From Acidobacteriota bacterium (GTDB lineage: Bacteria; Acidobacteriota; Thermoanaerobaculia; Gp7-AA8), in assembly GCA_021325515.1 (NCBI GenBank), contig JAJPHC010000013.1, positions 498,001 to 562,000 of the forward strand: a stretch of 64,000 bases of DNA. Reading direction: 5' to 3'. Below, piece by piece: positions 24,530 through 36,544 of the stretch (position 1 is the first letter of the stretch; every line of letters begins with the position of its first letter). The translations under genes and the position numbers were made by a program. Below the pieces are notes generated by a model. The model was not told where the DNA came from, did not search any database, and saw only the letters and a list, made by a program, of their open reading frames with translations.

Positions 24530-24635
24530 AAGCAAAACGCAGAACGCAGAACGCAGAATTGAGAATTGAGGTGGCGCTTCGCGCGTCGCTCTTTCTAAAT
24601 TCTTCATTCTGCGTTCTGCGTTCTGCGTTTCGCTT
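24530..24635. repeat. Hairpin with 38-bp arms made of tandem CGCAGAA repeats
   Basis: The left arm (24530-24567) and right arm (24598-24635) are near-perfect inverted copies with a few mismatches; each holds three CGCAGAA (or TTCTGCG) units next to an AATT run. The 30-base loop is GC-rich. It lies in the 243-bp gap between the minus-strand sensor kinase start and the DUF1444-like stop. Outside it this gap holds no gene that I can see. Confidence 0.8.
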
Positions 24636-24707
24636 TTGACTCTCTGGGAAAAAGACACGAAAGCGAAATTCAGATTTCGCTTTGACTCTCAGCCTTTCGT
24701 CCGCGAT

Positions 24708-25898
24708 TCAGGTTTCCTCCGCCTTCATCTCCGCCAACTGGCTTTCCGTTGGGAATGCCGTCACTTTCCAGCGCGGCGGATAGTGATCCGTTGGCTCGAG
24801 CAGTTCCGGTGCGACGCGCATCACTTCCTGCCATCGCACGCGGCGAACGGCATCCGGCAACTTCACGAATGCGATCTCGCCGGCCTCGGGCAGTAACGCG
24901 GTGGTTCCCTCCGTCCAGCTCGTGAGCGTGATCAGCTCTGCCGTGTCCTTTCTGCGCATCGCCTGGAAGCTCGCCACGAAGAGATCCTCGCCGCGCCGCA
25001 GCGCCGCGCCGCGCAGCAGATTCTGCTGCTCGTCGTAGTCCTCCGCCAGCCTCTGAATCTGCAGCAGCCGGAACGCGTTGCCCGCCGGGTGATCGCGGGG
25101 GATCTGCCAGTCGGTCCACTCCCCATCGAGCAGGAGGAGGGGAAAGGCGCTGATCGGTTGCGGCTGGCCGAGCGTCTCCCTCGCCACATCGGCCATCGCC
25201 ATCAGCGCGGCAGGGTCCTCACTGCCGGCAACGAGCAGCAGATTGCGATGCGGGAGCAGTGCGACGTGTGATCCACGAACTTGCAGCGGCTTGATGAATT
25301 CAGGCAGAAGAATCCTTGTCGCGTCGTAGGCGTCGTCCCACGTCGAGACATACAGGCCGTTGCGCGATTCGAACGAGCGGATCGACGCGTCACGGAGATT
25401 GTCTTTCGCGATTTCGAAGGCCTCGCCGTACGTCGCGTTCCAGCTCTGCAGGTCGCCGGAGGAAACCAGTTCGATGCTGTCCGGAAAATCGAGCACGAGT
25501 CCGAGCGCGAGGTGGGCGCCGAGCGTTCCGAAGGGTTCGATGCGATGAGGAATGCCCTCCGCTTCCATCTTCAGGTTGCTCGCGTCGTAGTAGGCGCGGG
25601 AACGAACCGAGGGTCTCAGCATCGCTCGCGCTTCTTCGAACGTCCGCGGCTTGCCGGCGGGACGCGCGATCCACTGCCGCGCGGTCTCGACGGCGATGCC
25701 GTAACGATCGCCGGTTCGTGCGGCGGCAAATCTCGCGTAGAAGTTCTGCAGGTAGAGCCGCCCGCCTCCGATCTCGACGGCGAACGTCGTTTCGTTGAAG
25801 CGGAGCGGTCCGGCGCCCTGTGTCTCCAGCTCGCGCATGACCATCGCGGCAAACGACTTCCGCGAGGGAGGGCCGAAAAGCTTCTGAAGGATCCCCAT
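24708..25898 (-). CDS. DUF1444-like protein (YtpQ family resemblance)
   Basis: The ATG at 25898 (MGILQKLFGPPSRKSFAAM) is preferred to the earlier ATGs at 25934 and 25928 because it gives the short helical start typical of the family. The 396-residue protein has a mixed alpha/beta core with LLVAGSEDPAALMAMADVA and LLLLDGEWTDWQIP, as in DUF1444 proteins. No catalytic motif or signal peptide is evident. It is divergent from the DUF2892-efflux operon and shares its 69-bp intergenic region. No function is assigned. Confidence 0.65.
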   Translation of the reverse strand: MGILQKLFGPPSRKSFAAMVMRELETQGAGPLRFNETTFAVEIGGGRLYLQNFYARFAAARTGDRYGIAVETARQWIARPAGKPRTFEEARAMLRPSVRSRAYYDASNLKMEAEGIPHRIEPFGTLGAHLALGLVLDFPDSIELVSSGDLQSWNATYGEAFEIAKDNLRDASIRSFESRNGLYVSTWDDAYDATRILLPEFIKPLQVRGSHVALLPHRNLLLVAGSEDPAALMAMADVARETLGQPQPISAFPLLLLDGEWTDWQIPRDHPAGNAFRLLQIQRLAEDYDEQQNLLRGAALRRGEDLFVASFQAMRRKDTAELITLTSWTEGTTALLPEAGEIAFVKLPDAVRRVRWQEVMRVAPELLEPTDHYPPRWKVTAFPTESQLAEMKAEET

Positions 25899-25918
25899 GG
25901 CCGAAAGGATATCGCACC

Positions 25919-25947
25919 TTGACTGCATAACCATATGGGCATATAGT
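25919..25947 (+). promoter_or_regulatory. Promoter of the DUF2892-TolC-RND operon with ATATG-GG-CATAT operator
   Basis: TTGACT (25919-25924), a 17-bp spacer and TATAGT (25942-25947) form a clear promoter. The palindrome ATATGGGCATAT (25933-25944) overlaps the spacer and -10 box, the usual place for a repressor. TGAGGT (25955-25960) is a ribosome site 7 bases before the ATG at 25968. AT-rich dyads of this kind suit ArsR-type regulators. Confidence 0.68.
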
Positions 25948-25967
25948 TTGTTTGTGAGGTATTGAAC

Positions 25968-26186
25968 ATGAACGTCGAACGCTTCCTACGTCTCATCGCT
26001 GGTTCCTTCGTCCTCCTCTCCGTGGCTCTCGGCTATTTCGTCAGCCCCTGGTTCCTCGCCTTCACCGCCTTCGTCGGGCTCAATCTCGTGCAGTCGGCCT
26101 TCACGAACTGGTGCCCGATGATGTCGGTCCTTCGCAAGGCCGGCGTTCGCGACAGCGACGCCCAGCCGCTGGAGCACGCCGCGTGA
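25968..26186 (+). CDS. DUF2892 inner-membrane protein (YgaP-like TM segment)
   Basis: The ATG at 25968 follows TGAGGT. The 72-residue product has two membrane helices (residues about 7-45) and the family signature NWCPMMSVLRKAGV, with a conserved Cys. In other proteins this module is fused to rhodanese domains and is linked to sulfide or persulfide handling. Here it is free and heads an efflux operon, so a sulfur-related stress link is plausible but inferred. It overlaps the TolC gene by GTGA (26183-26186). Confidence 0.82.
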   Translation: MNVERFLRLIAGSFVLLSVALGYFVSPWFLAFTAFVGLNLVQSAFTNWCPMMSVLRKAGVRDSDAQPLEHAA

Positions 26187-27514
26187 GAAAGCTGTTGCTG
26201 ACAGCGGCCGTGTGCCTGCTGCAAAGCGCCGTCGCCGCGCAGCCGCTGACGCTGCGCGACGCGGCGGCCGAGGCTCTGGAGAAGAATCCGCTGCTGGTGG
26301 CGGCGCAGGCGGAGGTCTCCGCGGCGCGAGCGCGCCGCGAGGAAGCGCTCGCGGCGTGGCTCCCGGTCATCGACGCCAGCGCGAGTACATCACGCAGCAA
26401 CAATCCCGTGTTCGTCTTCGGATCGCTGCTGGAGCAGGGGCGATTCTCCCAGGAGCATTTTTCGCCGGCATTTCTCAACGATCCGCCGGCGCTTCGCAAT
26501 GACCGTCTCGCGCTGAACGTCCGTTACACGCTGTTCGATCAGTTGCGGCGCCGCGATGCGGCGAAGCAGGCGGGCGAAGGAGTGACGCGCGCTCTCTCTG
26601 CCGCCGGCGAGCTGCGGCAGGAGGTGCTCGCCGCGTTGATCTCCCGCTACTACGGCGTCGTTGTCGCGACGCAGCGGCAGGCGGTGGCCGCCGAAGCGGT
26701 GCGCGCTGCCGAATCGGCCGCGAAGAATGCGCGTGATCGCGCGGAGCAGGGGCTCGTCGTCGACTCCGACCGCCTCTCCGCCGAAGTGCAGCTCGCGGAA
26801 TTCAAGCAGCAGGAAATTGCCGCGGCGGGTGATGCCGCGATCGCGCGCGCCGCATTGGCGATGACGCTCGGCCGTCCGCTGATGTCGCAGATCGAGCTTG
26901 CGGCAGGACTCCCGGATACGACCCTCGCGCCGGAAACCGCCGTCGACGCGGTGAAGCGCGCGATCGAATCGCGAGGCGAGCTCGCCTCGGCTGTCGCCGC
27001 GCGAAACGCCGCGGAGCTCCAGCTCGTCACGGCTCGCGGCTCTCTCCTGCCGCGCGTCGAAGCCTGGTCGTCGTGGGGTGCGAGCGGGACGACCTTCTCG
27101 CATCGCAATTCGGATCACGCTGCGGGCGTCGCGGTGAATCTCGCATTGTTCGACGCGGGCACGTACGCCAGGATCGCCGAGGCGCGCGCAGGCGTCGAGG
27201 CGGCGAAAGCGCTCGAGTCGCTGGCGCGCGACCGCGTGGCCATGGAGGCGATCAGCGCGTGGAACCGCGCACACGCGGCGCTGGAGCAGGTCGCCGTGGC
27301 CGCCGCCGCAGTCTCGCAGGCCGAAGCGGCGGCGCGCATCGTCCAGGACCGGTACGACAACGGCCTGACGACGATGACGGAGTTGCTCCGCGCGCAGACC
27401 GCGCTCGTCGCCGCGCGCCTCTCACTCCTCTCCGCAAAACAGCAGTCCATCAGCGGCGAGGCCGAACTGCTTCGCTCCATCGGAGGTCTTCGTGAAATCG
27501 ACCCGTTTCTTTGA
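26183..27514 (+). CDS. TolC-family outer-membrane efflux protein
   Basis: The GTG start at 26183 (VRKLLLTAAVCLLQSAVAAQ) gives a good Sec signal peptide ending at Ala-x-Ala. The 443-residue product shows the internal duplication of the family, with two long alpha-barrel regions (about 30-220 and 240-440) and repeated patterns such as LRDAAAEALEKNPLL and AARIVQDRYDNGLTTMTELL. It forms the outer-membrane channel of the tripartite pump encoded by the next two genes, overlapping them by a few bases. Confidence 0.87.
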   Translation: MRKLLLTAAVCLLQSAVAAQPLTLRDAAAEALEKNPLLVAAQAEVSAARARREEALAAWLPVIDASASTSRSNNPVFVFGSLLEQGRFSQEHFSPAFLNDPPALRNDRLALNVRYTLFDQLRRRDAAKQAGEGVTRALSAAGELRQEVLAALISRYYGVVVATQRQAVAAEAVRAAESAAKNARDRAEQGLVVDSDRLSAEVQLAEFKQQEIAAAGDAAIARAALAMTLGRPLMSQIELAAGLPDTTLAPETAVDAVKRAIESRGELASAVAARNAAELQLVTARGSLLPRVEAWSSWGASGTTFSHRNSDHAAGVAVNLALFDAGTYARIAEARAGVEAAKALESLARDRVAMEAISAWNRAHAALEQVAVAAAAVSQAEAAARIVQDRYDNGLTTMTELLRAQTALVAARLSLLSAKQQSISGEAELLRSIGGLREIDPFL

Positions 27515-28582
27515 AGCCGCACTCGGCCTTCTCCTTCTTGCGGCATGTGGAACCAAGGCGCCCGACCAGAGTGCCGCGAAGGCAGCCGCCCGCTTCGATG
27601 TCGCGCGCAGCGAGCCGCTGCCCGACACGCGCGTGACCACCGGAACTGTCCGCTCGACGAATGTCTCTCCGCTCGCGGCGAACGTGATGGGGAACGTCAC
27701 GCGTGTGCTCGTTGCCGAAGGCGACCGCGTGCATGCCGGCCAGTTGCTGCTGGAGATTGACGATCGCGAGATGCGTGCGAAGAGAGCGCAGGCCGCCGCC
27801 GGCAGCCGCGAAGCCGAGGAAGCGATTGCGGCAGCGGATGCGGGCGTCGCGGCTGCCGAAGCGGCTGCGACGGTCGCGAATGCGACGTTCAGGCGTTTCA
27901 GCGCTCTGAAGGATCGTGGCTCGGTGAGCGCCCAGGAGTATGAGGAAGTCGCGGCGCGCAAACAGGCGGCGGATGCAGCGCTTAGTCAGGCAGCACGAAG
28001 CCGCGACGCGTTGATCGCGCGCCGCGCACAGGCGAAGGCAGGGGTAGTGGAGGCTGAGACGTTTCTCAGTTATGCGAGTGTCCGCGCGCCGATCTCCGGA
28101 ATCGTGACCGCGAGGATGATCGATCCCGGAGCGCAGGCGGCTCCCGGCATGCCGCTGCTCACGGTCGAAGACGACACAGCTCTGCGCGTCGAGACGGCGA
28201 TCGACGAATCGTTCGCGGCGCTGGTGCACACGGGCGATCGCGCGACGATCGAGGGGACGATCACCGGCCGGGTGACGAACATCGCAGCGGTCGATCCGCA
28301 GTCGCATGCGGCCCTGGTGAAGATTGCCTTGCCCGCGCACAGCGCGCTGCGGTCAGGCGCCTTTGTGCATGTCGCGTTCAATCTCGGCTCGCGTGACGGC
28401 ATCACGATTCCCGCAGCGGCCGTCGAGCGGCATGGGCAATTGACCAACGTCCGGATCATCGGCGCTGACGGTGCCGCCCAGACCAGGATCGTTTCCCTTG
28501 GCGCCCGCCAAGGCGACCGCATCGAGGTGCTCGCCGGGATCGATCCCGGGGAGAAGGTTCTGATCGCGGAGGGATCACGGCT

Positions 28583-28586
<4 letters not shown>
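27492..28586 (+). CDS. RND efflux periplasmic adaptor (membrane fusion lipoprotein)
   Basis: The GTG at 27492 starts inside the TolC gene. The signal [11 protein letters not shown] has a lipobox (LAAC), so the adaptor is probably anchored in the inner membrane. The order is barrel-sandwich hybrid ([19 protein letters not shown]), alpha-hairpin rich in Ala and Arg (about 95-170), lipoyl-like return ([18 protein letters not shown]), and beta-barrel and membrane-proximal domains ([14 protein letters not shown]). The 364-residue length is normal. It overlaps the RND gene as GTGA (28583-28586). Confidence 0.87.
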
Positions 28587-31905
<3,319 letters not shown>

Positions 31906-31909
<4 letters not shown>

Positions 31910-32223
31910 AGAAACTACCGAAGCCTCCGCGAGCCTTCGACGAGTTCAGCGCGACATTTCCCACCCTTCGCCAGGCGTGGGATCTCCTCGGCGATGCCTT
32001 GGCCGAGGGGCCGCTCGACGAGCGAACTGCGCGTCTGGTGAAACTGGGGATCGCCATCGGTGCGATGCGCGAAGGTGCCGTGCACTCCAGCGGACGGAAG
32101 GCGATCGCCATGGGGATTTCACGCGAGGAGTTGAACCAGGTCGTGGCGCTGGCGGCGAGCATCATCGGTATGCCTTCCTCCGTCGCTGTCTGGACCTGGC
32201 TTCGCGACCTGAAAGAGAAGTGA
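31906..32223 (+). CDS. Carboxymuconolactone-decarboxylase/AhpD-family protein
   Basis: The 105-residue protein has the all-helical CMD core with [33 protein letters not shown], a typical His-containing loop. The AhpD CxxC pair is absent, so it is not a disulfide peroxidase partner in the usual sense. It overlaps the RND gene by ATGA (31906-31909) and ends just before the sigma-54 regulator, so it is the last gene of the efflux operon or a link to the regulator. Its small-molecule substrate is unknown. Confidence 0.82.
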
Positions 32224-32226
32224 GTG

Positions 32227-33549
32227 ATGGACGAGATGCGCTGGTGCGACCGCGAGATCAGCAAGGCCGCTCTAATGGCCGTGAGTGCCGTTCTCGAATC
32301 GTTCGGGCGTGTGCTCATCTGCCTCGACCGCGACTTCCGCGTGATTCATGGATCGTCGCTGCTCACCAGCATCGCGGGCGCACAGTCCCTCGCCGGCCGT
32401 CCCGTCTCCGAACTGCTCGGCGATGAGCTGTTCGCGGAACGAGGCGTGCTGCGCGACGCTCTGCTCTCCGGCGAACGGCGCGAAGGCTGGCGCGCGTCGA
32501 TGACGCTTGCCGACGGCTCCACGCGCATCGTCTCCTGCAGCGCGGCTCCCTTTCAGCGCGATGGCGAAGGGATCTGCGATCCGGATGTCGCGTATCTGAT
32601 CATCCTCAGGCCGGCGGAGGATGATCCGGCGCTGGGCACGGCATCGCCGATCGGATTTGCGGGAATGATCGCGCGCTCTCCGGCGATGACGCGTCTCTTT
32701 CACCTCATCGAAAATCTGCAGACGAGCGACGCGACGATCCTGCTGACCGGCGAGAGCGGCACGGGGAAGGAAGTGATGGCGCAGGCGATTCACGCCAATT
32801 CGCTGCGCAGGAATCAGCGTTTCGTCGCCGTCAACTGCGCGGCGCTGCCGGCGGATCTCCTGGAGAGCGAGCTCTTCGGACATGTGCGCGGCGCCTTCAC
32901 CGGCGCAGTGCGTGATCGCATCGGCCGCGTCGAGCTCGCGGCAGGCGGCACTCTCTTTCTCGACGAGATCGGCGATCTTCCGTTGCAACTGCAGGTGAAG
33001 CTGCTGCGCTTTCTCCAGGAGAAAACGTTCGAGCGCGTCGGCGAGAGTCACACGCGCAAGGCCGATGTGCGCATCCTCGCGGCGACGAACGCCGATCTGC
33101 GCCGCGCGATCAGCGAAGGTCGCTTTCGCGAGGATCTCTACTATCGCCTTCGCGTCGTGCCGGTCGAGATTCCTCCGCTGCGCGCGCGGCGGGAAGACAT
33201 TGAGCCGCTGGCCCGGCATCTGCTCGTACGCGTCGCCGGACGTCATGGCCGCGAGTTGCGATTCTCGCCCGATGCGATCCGCGCGATGCTCCGTTACTCG
33301 TGGCCCGGCAATGTGCGCGAGCTCGAGAACGCGATCGAATACGCGGTGGCGGTCGGCCGGGGACAGACGTTGCAGCAGGAAGATCTGCCGTCGGAGATCG
33401 TCGAGCCGCTGCTGCCCGCCCATGTGAGCGAGTCCGACGCCTTGCGCACCGCGCTCGAGGAGCACCACTGGAATCGCGAAGCGACCGCGCGCGCGTTGGG
33501 CATCGGACGGACGACGCTCTGGCGCAAAATGCGCGAAGCGGGCCTGTAA
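32227..33549 (+). CDS. PAS-containing sigma-54-dependent activator (enhancer-binding protein)
   Basis: The order is an N-terminal PAS sensor (about 15-130), an AAA+ domain (about 150-385) with Walker A GESGTGKE, the sigma-54 contact loop GAFTGA, Walker [12 protein letters not shown] and an arginine finger region, then a Fis-type helix-turn-helix (about 405-440; [20 protein letters not shown]). There is no receiver domain, so the PAS domain is likely the direct sensor of a ligand or redox state. Just downstream are a probable enhancer palindrome (33650-33663) and sigma-54 promoter (33746-33761) before the sulfur-redox operon, its probable target. Confidence 0.88.
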   Translation: MDEMRWCDREISKAALMAVSAVLESFGRVLICLDRDFRVIHGSSLLTSIAGAQSLAGRPVSELLGDELFAERGVLRDALLSGERREGWRASMTLADGSTRIVSCSAAPFQRDGEGICDPDVAYLIILRPAEDDPALGTASPIGFAGMIARSPAMTRLFHLIENLQTSDATILLTGESGTGKEVMAQAIHANSLRRNQRFVAVNCAALPADLLESELFGHVRGAFTGAVRDRIGRVELAAGGTLFLDEIGDLPLQLQVKLLRFLQEKTFERVGESHTRKADVRILAATNADLRRAISEGRFREDLYYRLRVVPVEIPPLRARREDIEPLARHLLVRVAGRHGRELRFSPDAIRAMLRYSWPGNVRELENAIEYAVAVGRGQTLQQEDLPSEIVEPLLPAHVSESDALRTALEEHHWNREATARALGIGRTTLWRKMREAGL

Positions 33550-33639
33550 GGAGCGCGGGCGTCCTCGCCCGCAGTCGCTGGCCGTCCCGGCCGGCGACGA
33601 AACTCGAGCCATGGTCGACGGCCGGGACGCCCGCGCTCC
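33550..33639. repeat. REPIN-like palindromic element with perfect 15-bp ends
   Basis: GGAGCGCGGGCGTCC (33550-33564) is the exact inverse of GGACGCCCGCGCTCC (33625-33639). Inside, GCCCGC and GGCCG tracts form shorter hairpins. It starts directly after the TAA stop of the regulator. Elements of this GCGCGGGCGTCC type are known from intergenic regions of several high-GC phyla. Confidence 0.75.
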
Positions 33640-33649
33640 ATTCGTTCCA

Positions 33650-33663
33650 AACGTTCGAACGTT
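33650..33663. promoter_or_regulatory. Candidate enhancer (UAS) palindrome AACGTTCGAACGTT
   Basis: A perfect 14-bp palindrome in an otherwise plain spacer lies about 115 bp before the expected transcript start of the sulfur-redox operon, the usual distance for an activator site of a sigma-54 promoter. Confidence 0.55.
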
Positions 33664-33745
33664 CCGTTCCGTTGAAACAGTGACGGCGCGCACGTACTTC
33701 GTGGTAACCGCCTCGCACAGCACGCGTTGACGCGTTCGGGCCTCG

Positions 33746-33761
33746 TGGCAGTCCGTTCGCT
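33746..33761 (+). promoter_or_regulatory. Candidate sigma-54 promoter of the Psr/Phs-like operon
   Basis: TGGCAG-TCCGT-TCGCT has GG and GC exactly 10 bases apart as sigma-54 requires (consensus TGGCAC-N5-TTGCA), with a mismatch in the second T of TTGC. AGGAG (33776-33780) precedes the ATG at 33788. The adjacent sigma-54 activator supports this reading. Confidence 0.6.
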
Positions 33762-33787
33762 CTTCGTTCCATCGCAGGAGAAACGCG

Positions 33788-35995
33788 ATGGCGTTCACGC
33801 GAAGAGATTTCATCCGGATCGGCGCAATGGCCGGCGGCGTCGCTGCGGCATCGGGACTCACGACCGATTGGTGGAGTCTGCAGGCGCGCACAATCCCTGA
33901 TCCGAAGACCGATGGCGATCATGTCGTGCCGACGTTCTGCGAGCTCTGCTTCTGGAAGTGCGGCGTGCTCGCGCATGTGAAGAACGGACGCGTCACGAAG
34001 ATCACCGGCAATCCGGCGCATCCATTGTCGAAGGGCCGGCTCTGCCCGCGCGGTGAAGCGGCGACGGCGCTCCTCTACGATCCCGACCGGCTGAAGACGC
34101 CGCTGATTCGCCGCGCGAAACGCGGGCAGCAGGTGTTCGAAGCAGTGACGTGGGCCGTCGCACTCGACGAGACCGCAAAGCGGATGGACGCCATTCGCAC
34201 GAAGTACGGTCCCGAGGCGTTCGCGCTGTTCACGCATGGCTGGGGAGGCTCGTGGTTCACGCGGCTGATGCAGGCCTATGGCTCGCCGAATGTCGCGGCG
34301 CCGTCGTATGCGCAATGCCGCGGCCCGCGCGAAGCCGGATTCACGCTGACGTTCGGCCAGGGACTCGGCTCGCCCGAATCGATCGACATCGAAAACGCCC
34401 GCTGCATCACGCTCATCGGCTCGCACCTCGGCGAGAACATGCACAACACGCAGGTGCAGGAGCTCGCGACCGCAATCGGCCGCGGAGCGGAGCTCGTCGT
34501 CGTCGATCCGCGATTCTCGATCGCGGCATCGAAGGCGAAATACTGGCTGCCGATCCGCCCCGGCACCGACATCGCGCTGCTCCTCGCGTGGATGAACGTG
34601 ATCATCACCGAGAAGCGTTACGACGCGGACTATGTTGCGAAATACGCAGAGGGATTCGATCAGCTCGCGAAACATGTCGAATCGAAGACGCCGGAGTGGG
34701 CGTATCCGATCACCGGCATCGAGCCGCAGTTGATTCGCGACAGCGCGCGCCTGATCGCATCGGCGCGGCCTGCGTCGTTGATTCATCCGGGACGCCACGT
34801 CACGTGGTACGGCGATGACACGCAGCGGCTGCGCTCCATCGCGATTCTCTCCGCGCTGCTCGGCTCATGGGGACGGCGCGGCGGCTACATCCTCCCATCG
34901 GCGATGGAGCTGCCGAAGTATCCGGGCAGGAAGCCGCAGCAACCGGCGCGCGCGGTGGCCGATCGCCGGGAGCCGAGTCTCTATCCGCTCGCGGACGAGA
35001 CGCTCGCGTCGGGAGTGTGCGACGCGACGATCCCCGGCAAGGCGCCCTATCAACTCAAGGGCTGGATGGTCTACGGAACGAATCTGATGCAGGCGTTGCC
35101 TGCGCCGCAGCAGACGGAGAAGGCGATTCAGGAGCTCGACTTCCTCGTCGCGATCGATGTGCTGCCGGCGGAGATCACGGGGTGGAGCGACATCGTGCTG
35201 CCGGAGTCGACGTACCTCGAGCGCTACGACGATGTGTGGGCGCCGGCGTACAAGGAGCCGTTCATCGCGATGCGGCAGCCTGCAGTCGAGCCGATGTACG
35301 ACTCGAAGCCGGGATGGTGGATCGCGCGCGAGCTCGCGGCGCGGCTCGGCCTGCACGACTACTTCGACTGGCAGCATCCGCTCGATGTCGTTCGCTGGCG
35401 CGTGGAAGCGGCGGGGCAGAGTCTCGCGAAGCTGCGCGCCACGGGCGTCGTGCAGGGCGCGCGCGTTCCCGTCAGCGAGGAAGAAGGGCTCGCGTTGTCG
35501 TTCGACACGCCGAGCAAGAAAATCGAGTTGTTCAGCAGCACGCTCGCATCCGCGGGATTCGATCCGCTGCCTGACTATTCGCCGCACCCGCAGCCGCCCG
35601 ACGGAATGTTCCGGCTGCTGATGGGACGCGCACCGACGCACACATTCGGCCGGATGGCGAACAACCGCCTGGCCGGCGCCGTCTATCCGGAGAACGAGCT
35701 GTGGCTCAACACGCTCGTGGCGAAGAGTCTCGACGTGAAGAACGGCGATCGCGTGACGCTCGAGAACCAGGACGGCGTGAAGAGCCTGCCGGTTCGCGCG
35801 AAGGTCACCGAGCGCATTCGCGGCGACTGCGTCTACATGGTCCACGGCTGGGGCCACACGGCGAACGGGATGAAGTTCGCCAGACACCGCGGCGCCTCGG
35901 ACAGCGAGCTCGTGTCGCGGTATGCGACCGATCCGGTCATGGGCGGCACGGGGATGAACGTCAATTTCGTGCGCGTGCTGAAGGCGGAGGCGTAG
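33788..35995 (+). CDS. Tat-exported molybdopterin oxidoreductase, PsrA/PhsA-like catalytic subunit
   Basis: The N-terminus has a Tat signal (FTRRDFIRIGAMAGGVAAA). A [4Fe-4S] motif C-x2-C-x3-C-x27-C (CELCFWKC then GRLC) begins at about residue 51, followed by the DMSO-reductase family molybdopterin domains (ATALLYDPDRLKTPL) and a Cys in SYAQCRGPREAG near 177 that could ligate molybdenum. The C-terminal dinucleotide-binding domain ends at 735. Family members reduce polysulfide, thiosulfate, tetrathionate or arsenate, or oxidise sulfur compounds. YeeE sulfur carriers in the same operon favour a sulfur substrate. It is periplasmic. Confidence 0.87.
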   Translation: MAFTRRDFIRIGAMAGGVAAASGLTTDWWSLQARTIPDPKTDGDHVVPTFCELCFWKCGVLAHVKNGRVTKITGNPAHPLSKGRLCPRGEAATALLYDPDRLKTPLIRRAKRGQQVFEAVTWAVALDETAKRMDAIRTKYGPEAFALFTHGWGGSWFTRLMQAYGSPNVAAPSYAQCRGPREAGFTLTFGQGLGSPESIDIENARCITLIGSHLGENMHNTQVQELATAIGRGAELVVVDPRFSIAASKAKYWLPIRPGTDIALLLAWMNVIITEKRYDADYVAKYAEGFDQLAKHVESKTPEWAYPITGIEPQLIRDSARLIASARPASLIHPGRHVTWYGDDTQRLRSIAILSALLGSWGRRGGYILPSAMELPKYPGRKPQQPARAVADRREPSLYPLADETLASGVCDATIPGKAPYQLKGWMVYGTNLMQALPAPQQTEKAIQELDFLVAIDVLPAEITGWSDIVLPESTYLERYDDVWAPAYKEPFIAMRQPAVEPMYDSKPGWWIARELAARLGLHDYFDWQHPLDVVRWRVEAAGQSLAKLRATGVVQGARVPVSEEEGLALSFDTPSKKIELFSSTLASAGFDPLPDYSPHPQPPDGMFRLLMGRAPTHTFGRMANNRLAGAVYPENELWLNTLVAKSLDVKNGDRVTLENQDGVKSLPVRAKVTERIRGDCVYMVHGWGHTANGMKFARHRGASDSELVSRYATDPVMGGTGMNVNFVRVLKAEA

Positions 35996-35997
35996 CG

Positions 35998-36537
35998 ATG
36001 TCGAAACGATATGCGATGGCCATCGACATGAAGCGCTGCGTCGGCTGCAGCGCGTGTGTGATCGCGTGCAAGGAAGAAAACGGACTCGCGCTCGCCGCCT
36101 TCCGCTCGTGGGTCGAGATCGAGACGCGCGGAACGTATCCCGCGCTTGCGCTCGAGATCCACAGCGAGCGCTGCGAACAGTGCAGCGATGCGGCGTGTGT
36201 CTCGAACTGTCCGACGGGCGCGAGCTACTACGCCAGGGGCGGCGTGGTGCTCGTGCAGCGCGAGCTCTGCACAGGCTGCAAGGCGTGTGTGGCCGCCTGT
36301 CCCTACGAGGCGCGCTACATCCATCACGACGGGTATGCGGACAAGTGCACGTTCTGCCTGCATCGCGTCGAAAAGGGATTGCTGCCCGCGTGCGCGTCCG
36401 CCTGTCCGACGCAGTCGATCACGTTCGGCGATCTCAACGATCCGTCGAGCGATCTCGTGAAGCTGCTGCGCTCACGGCAGTGGAAACAACTGCGTGCGGA
36501 TGCAGGGACGAAACCGAACCTCTACTACCTGACGTGA
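35998..36537 (+). CDS. 4Fe-4S ferredoxin-type electron-transfer subunit (PsrB/PhsB-like)
   Basis: The ATG at 35998 follows GGAGG; the frame is open upstream but those bases belong to the previous gene. The 179-residue product holds four Cys clusters (CVGCSACVIACK, CEQCSDAACVSNC, CTGCKACVAACP, CTFCLHRVEKGLLPACASACP), the pattern of the B subunit of DMSO-reductase-type enzymes. It should pass electrons between the NrfD-type membrane subunit and the molybdoenzyme. There is no signal peptide of its own, so it is exported with the Tat subunit as is usual in the family. Confidence 0.88.
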   Translation: MSKRYAMAIDMKRCVGCSACVIACKEENGLALAAFRSWVEIETRGTYPALALEIHSERCEQCSDAACVSNCPTGASYYARGGVVLVQRELCTGCKACVAACPYEARYIHHDGYADKCTFCLHRVEKGLLPACASACPTQSITFGDLNDPSSDLVKLLRSRQWKQLRADAGTKPNLYYLT

Positions 36538-36544
36538 GGAGACG

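Noticed and set aside
33550-33639. A Rho-independent terminator for the activator gene
   Set aside because: The structure is 90 bp with distant inverted ends and lacks a T run; a dispersed palindromic element explains it better, although it may also stop transcription.
32272-34798. Two minus-strand open frames of 540-560 codons over the activator and molybdoenzyme
   Set aside because: Both are mirror frames of well-supported genes, with no ribosome site or domain.
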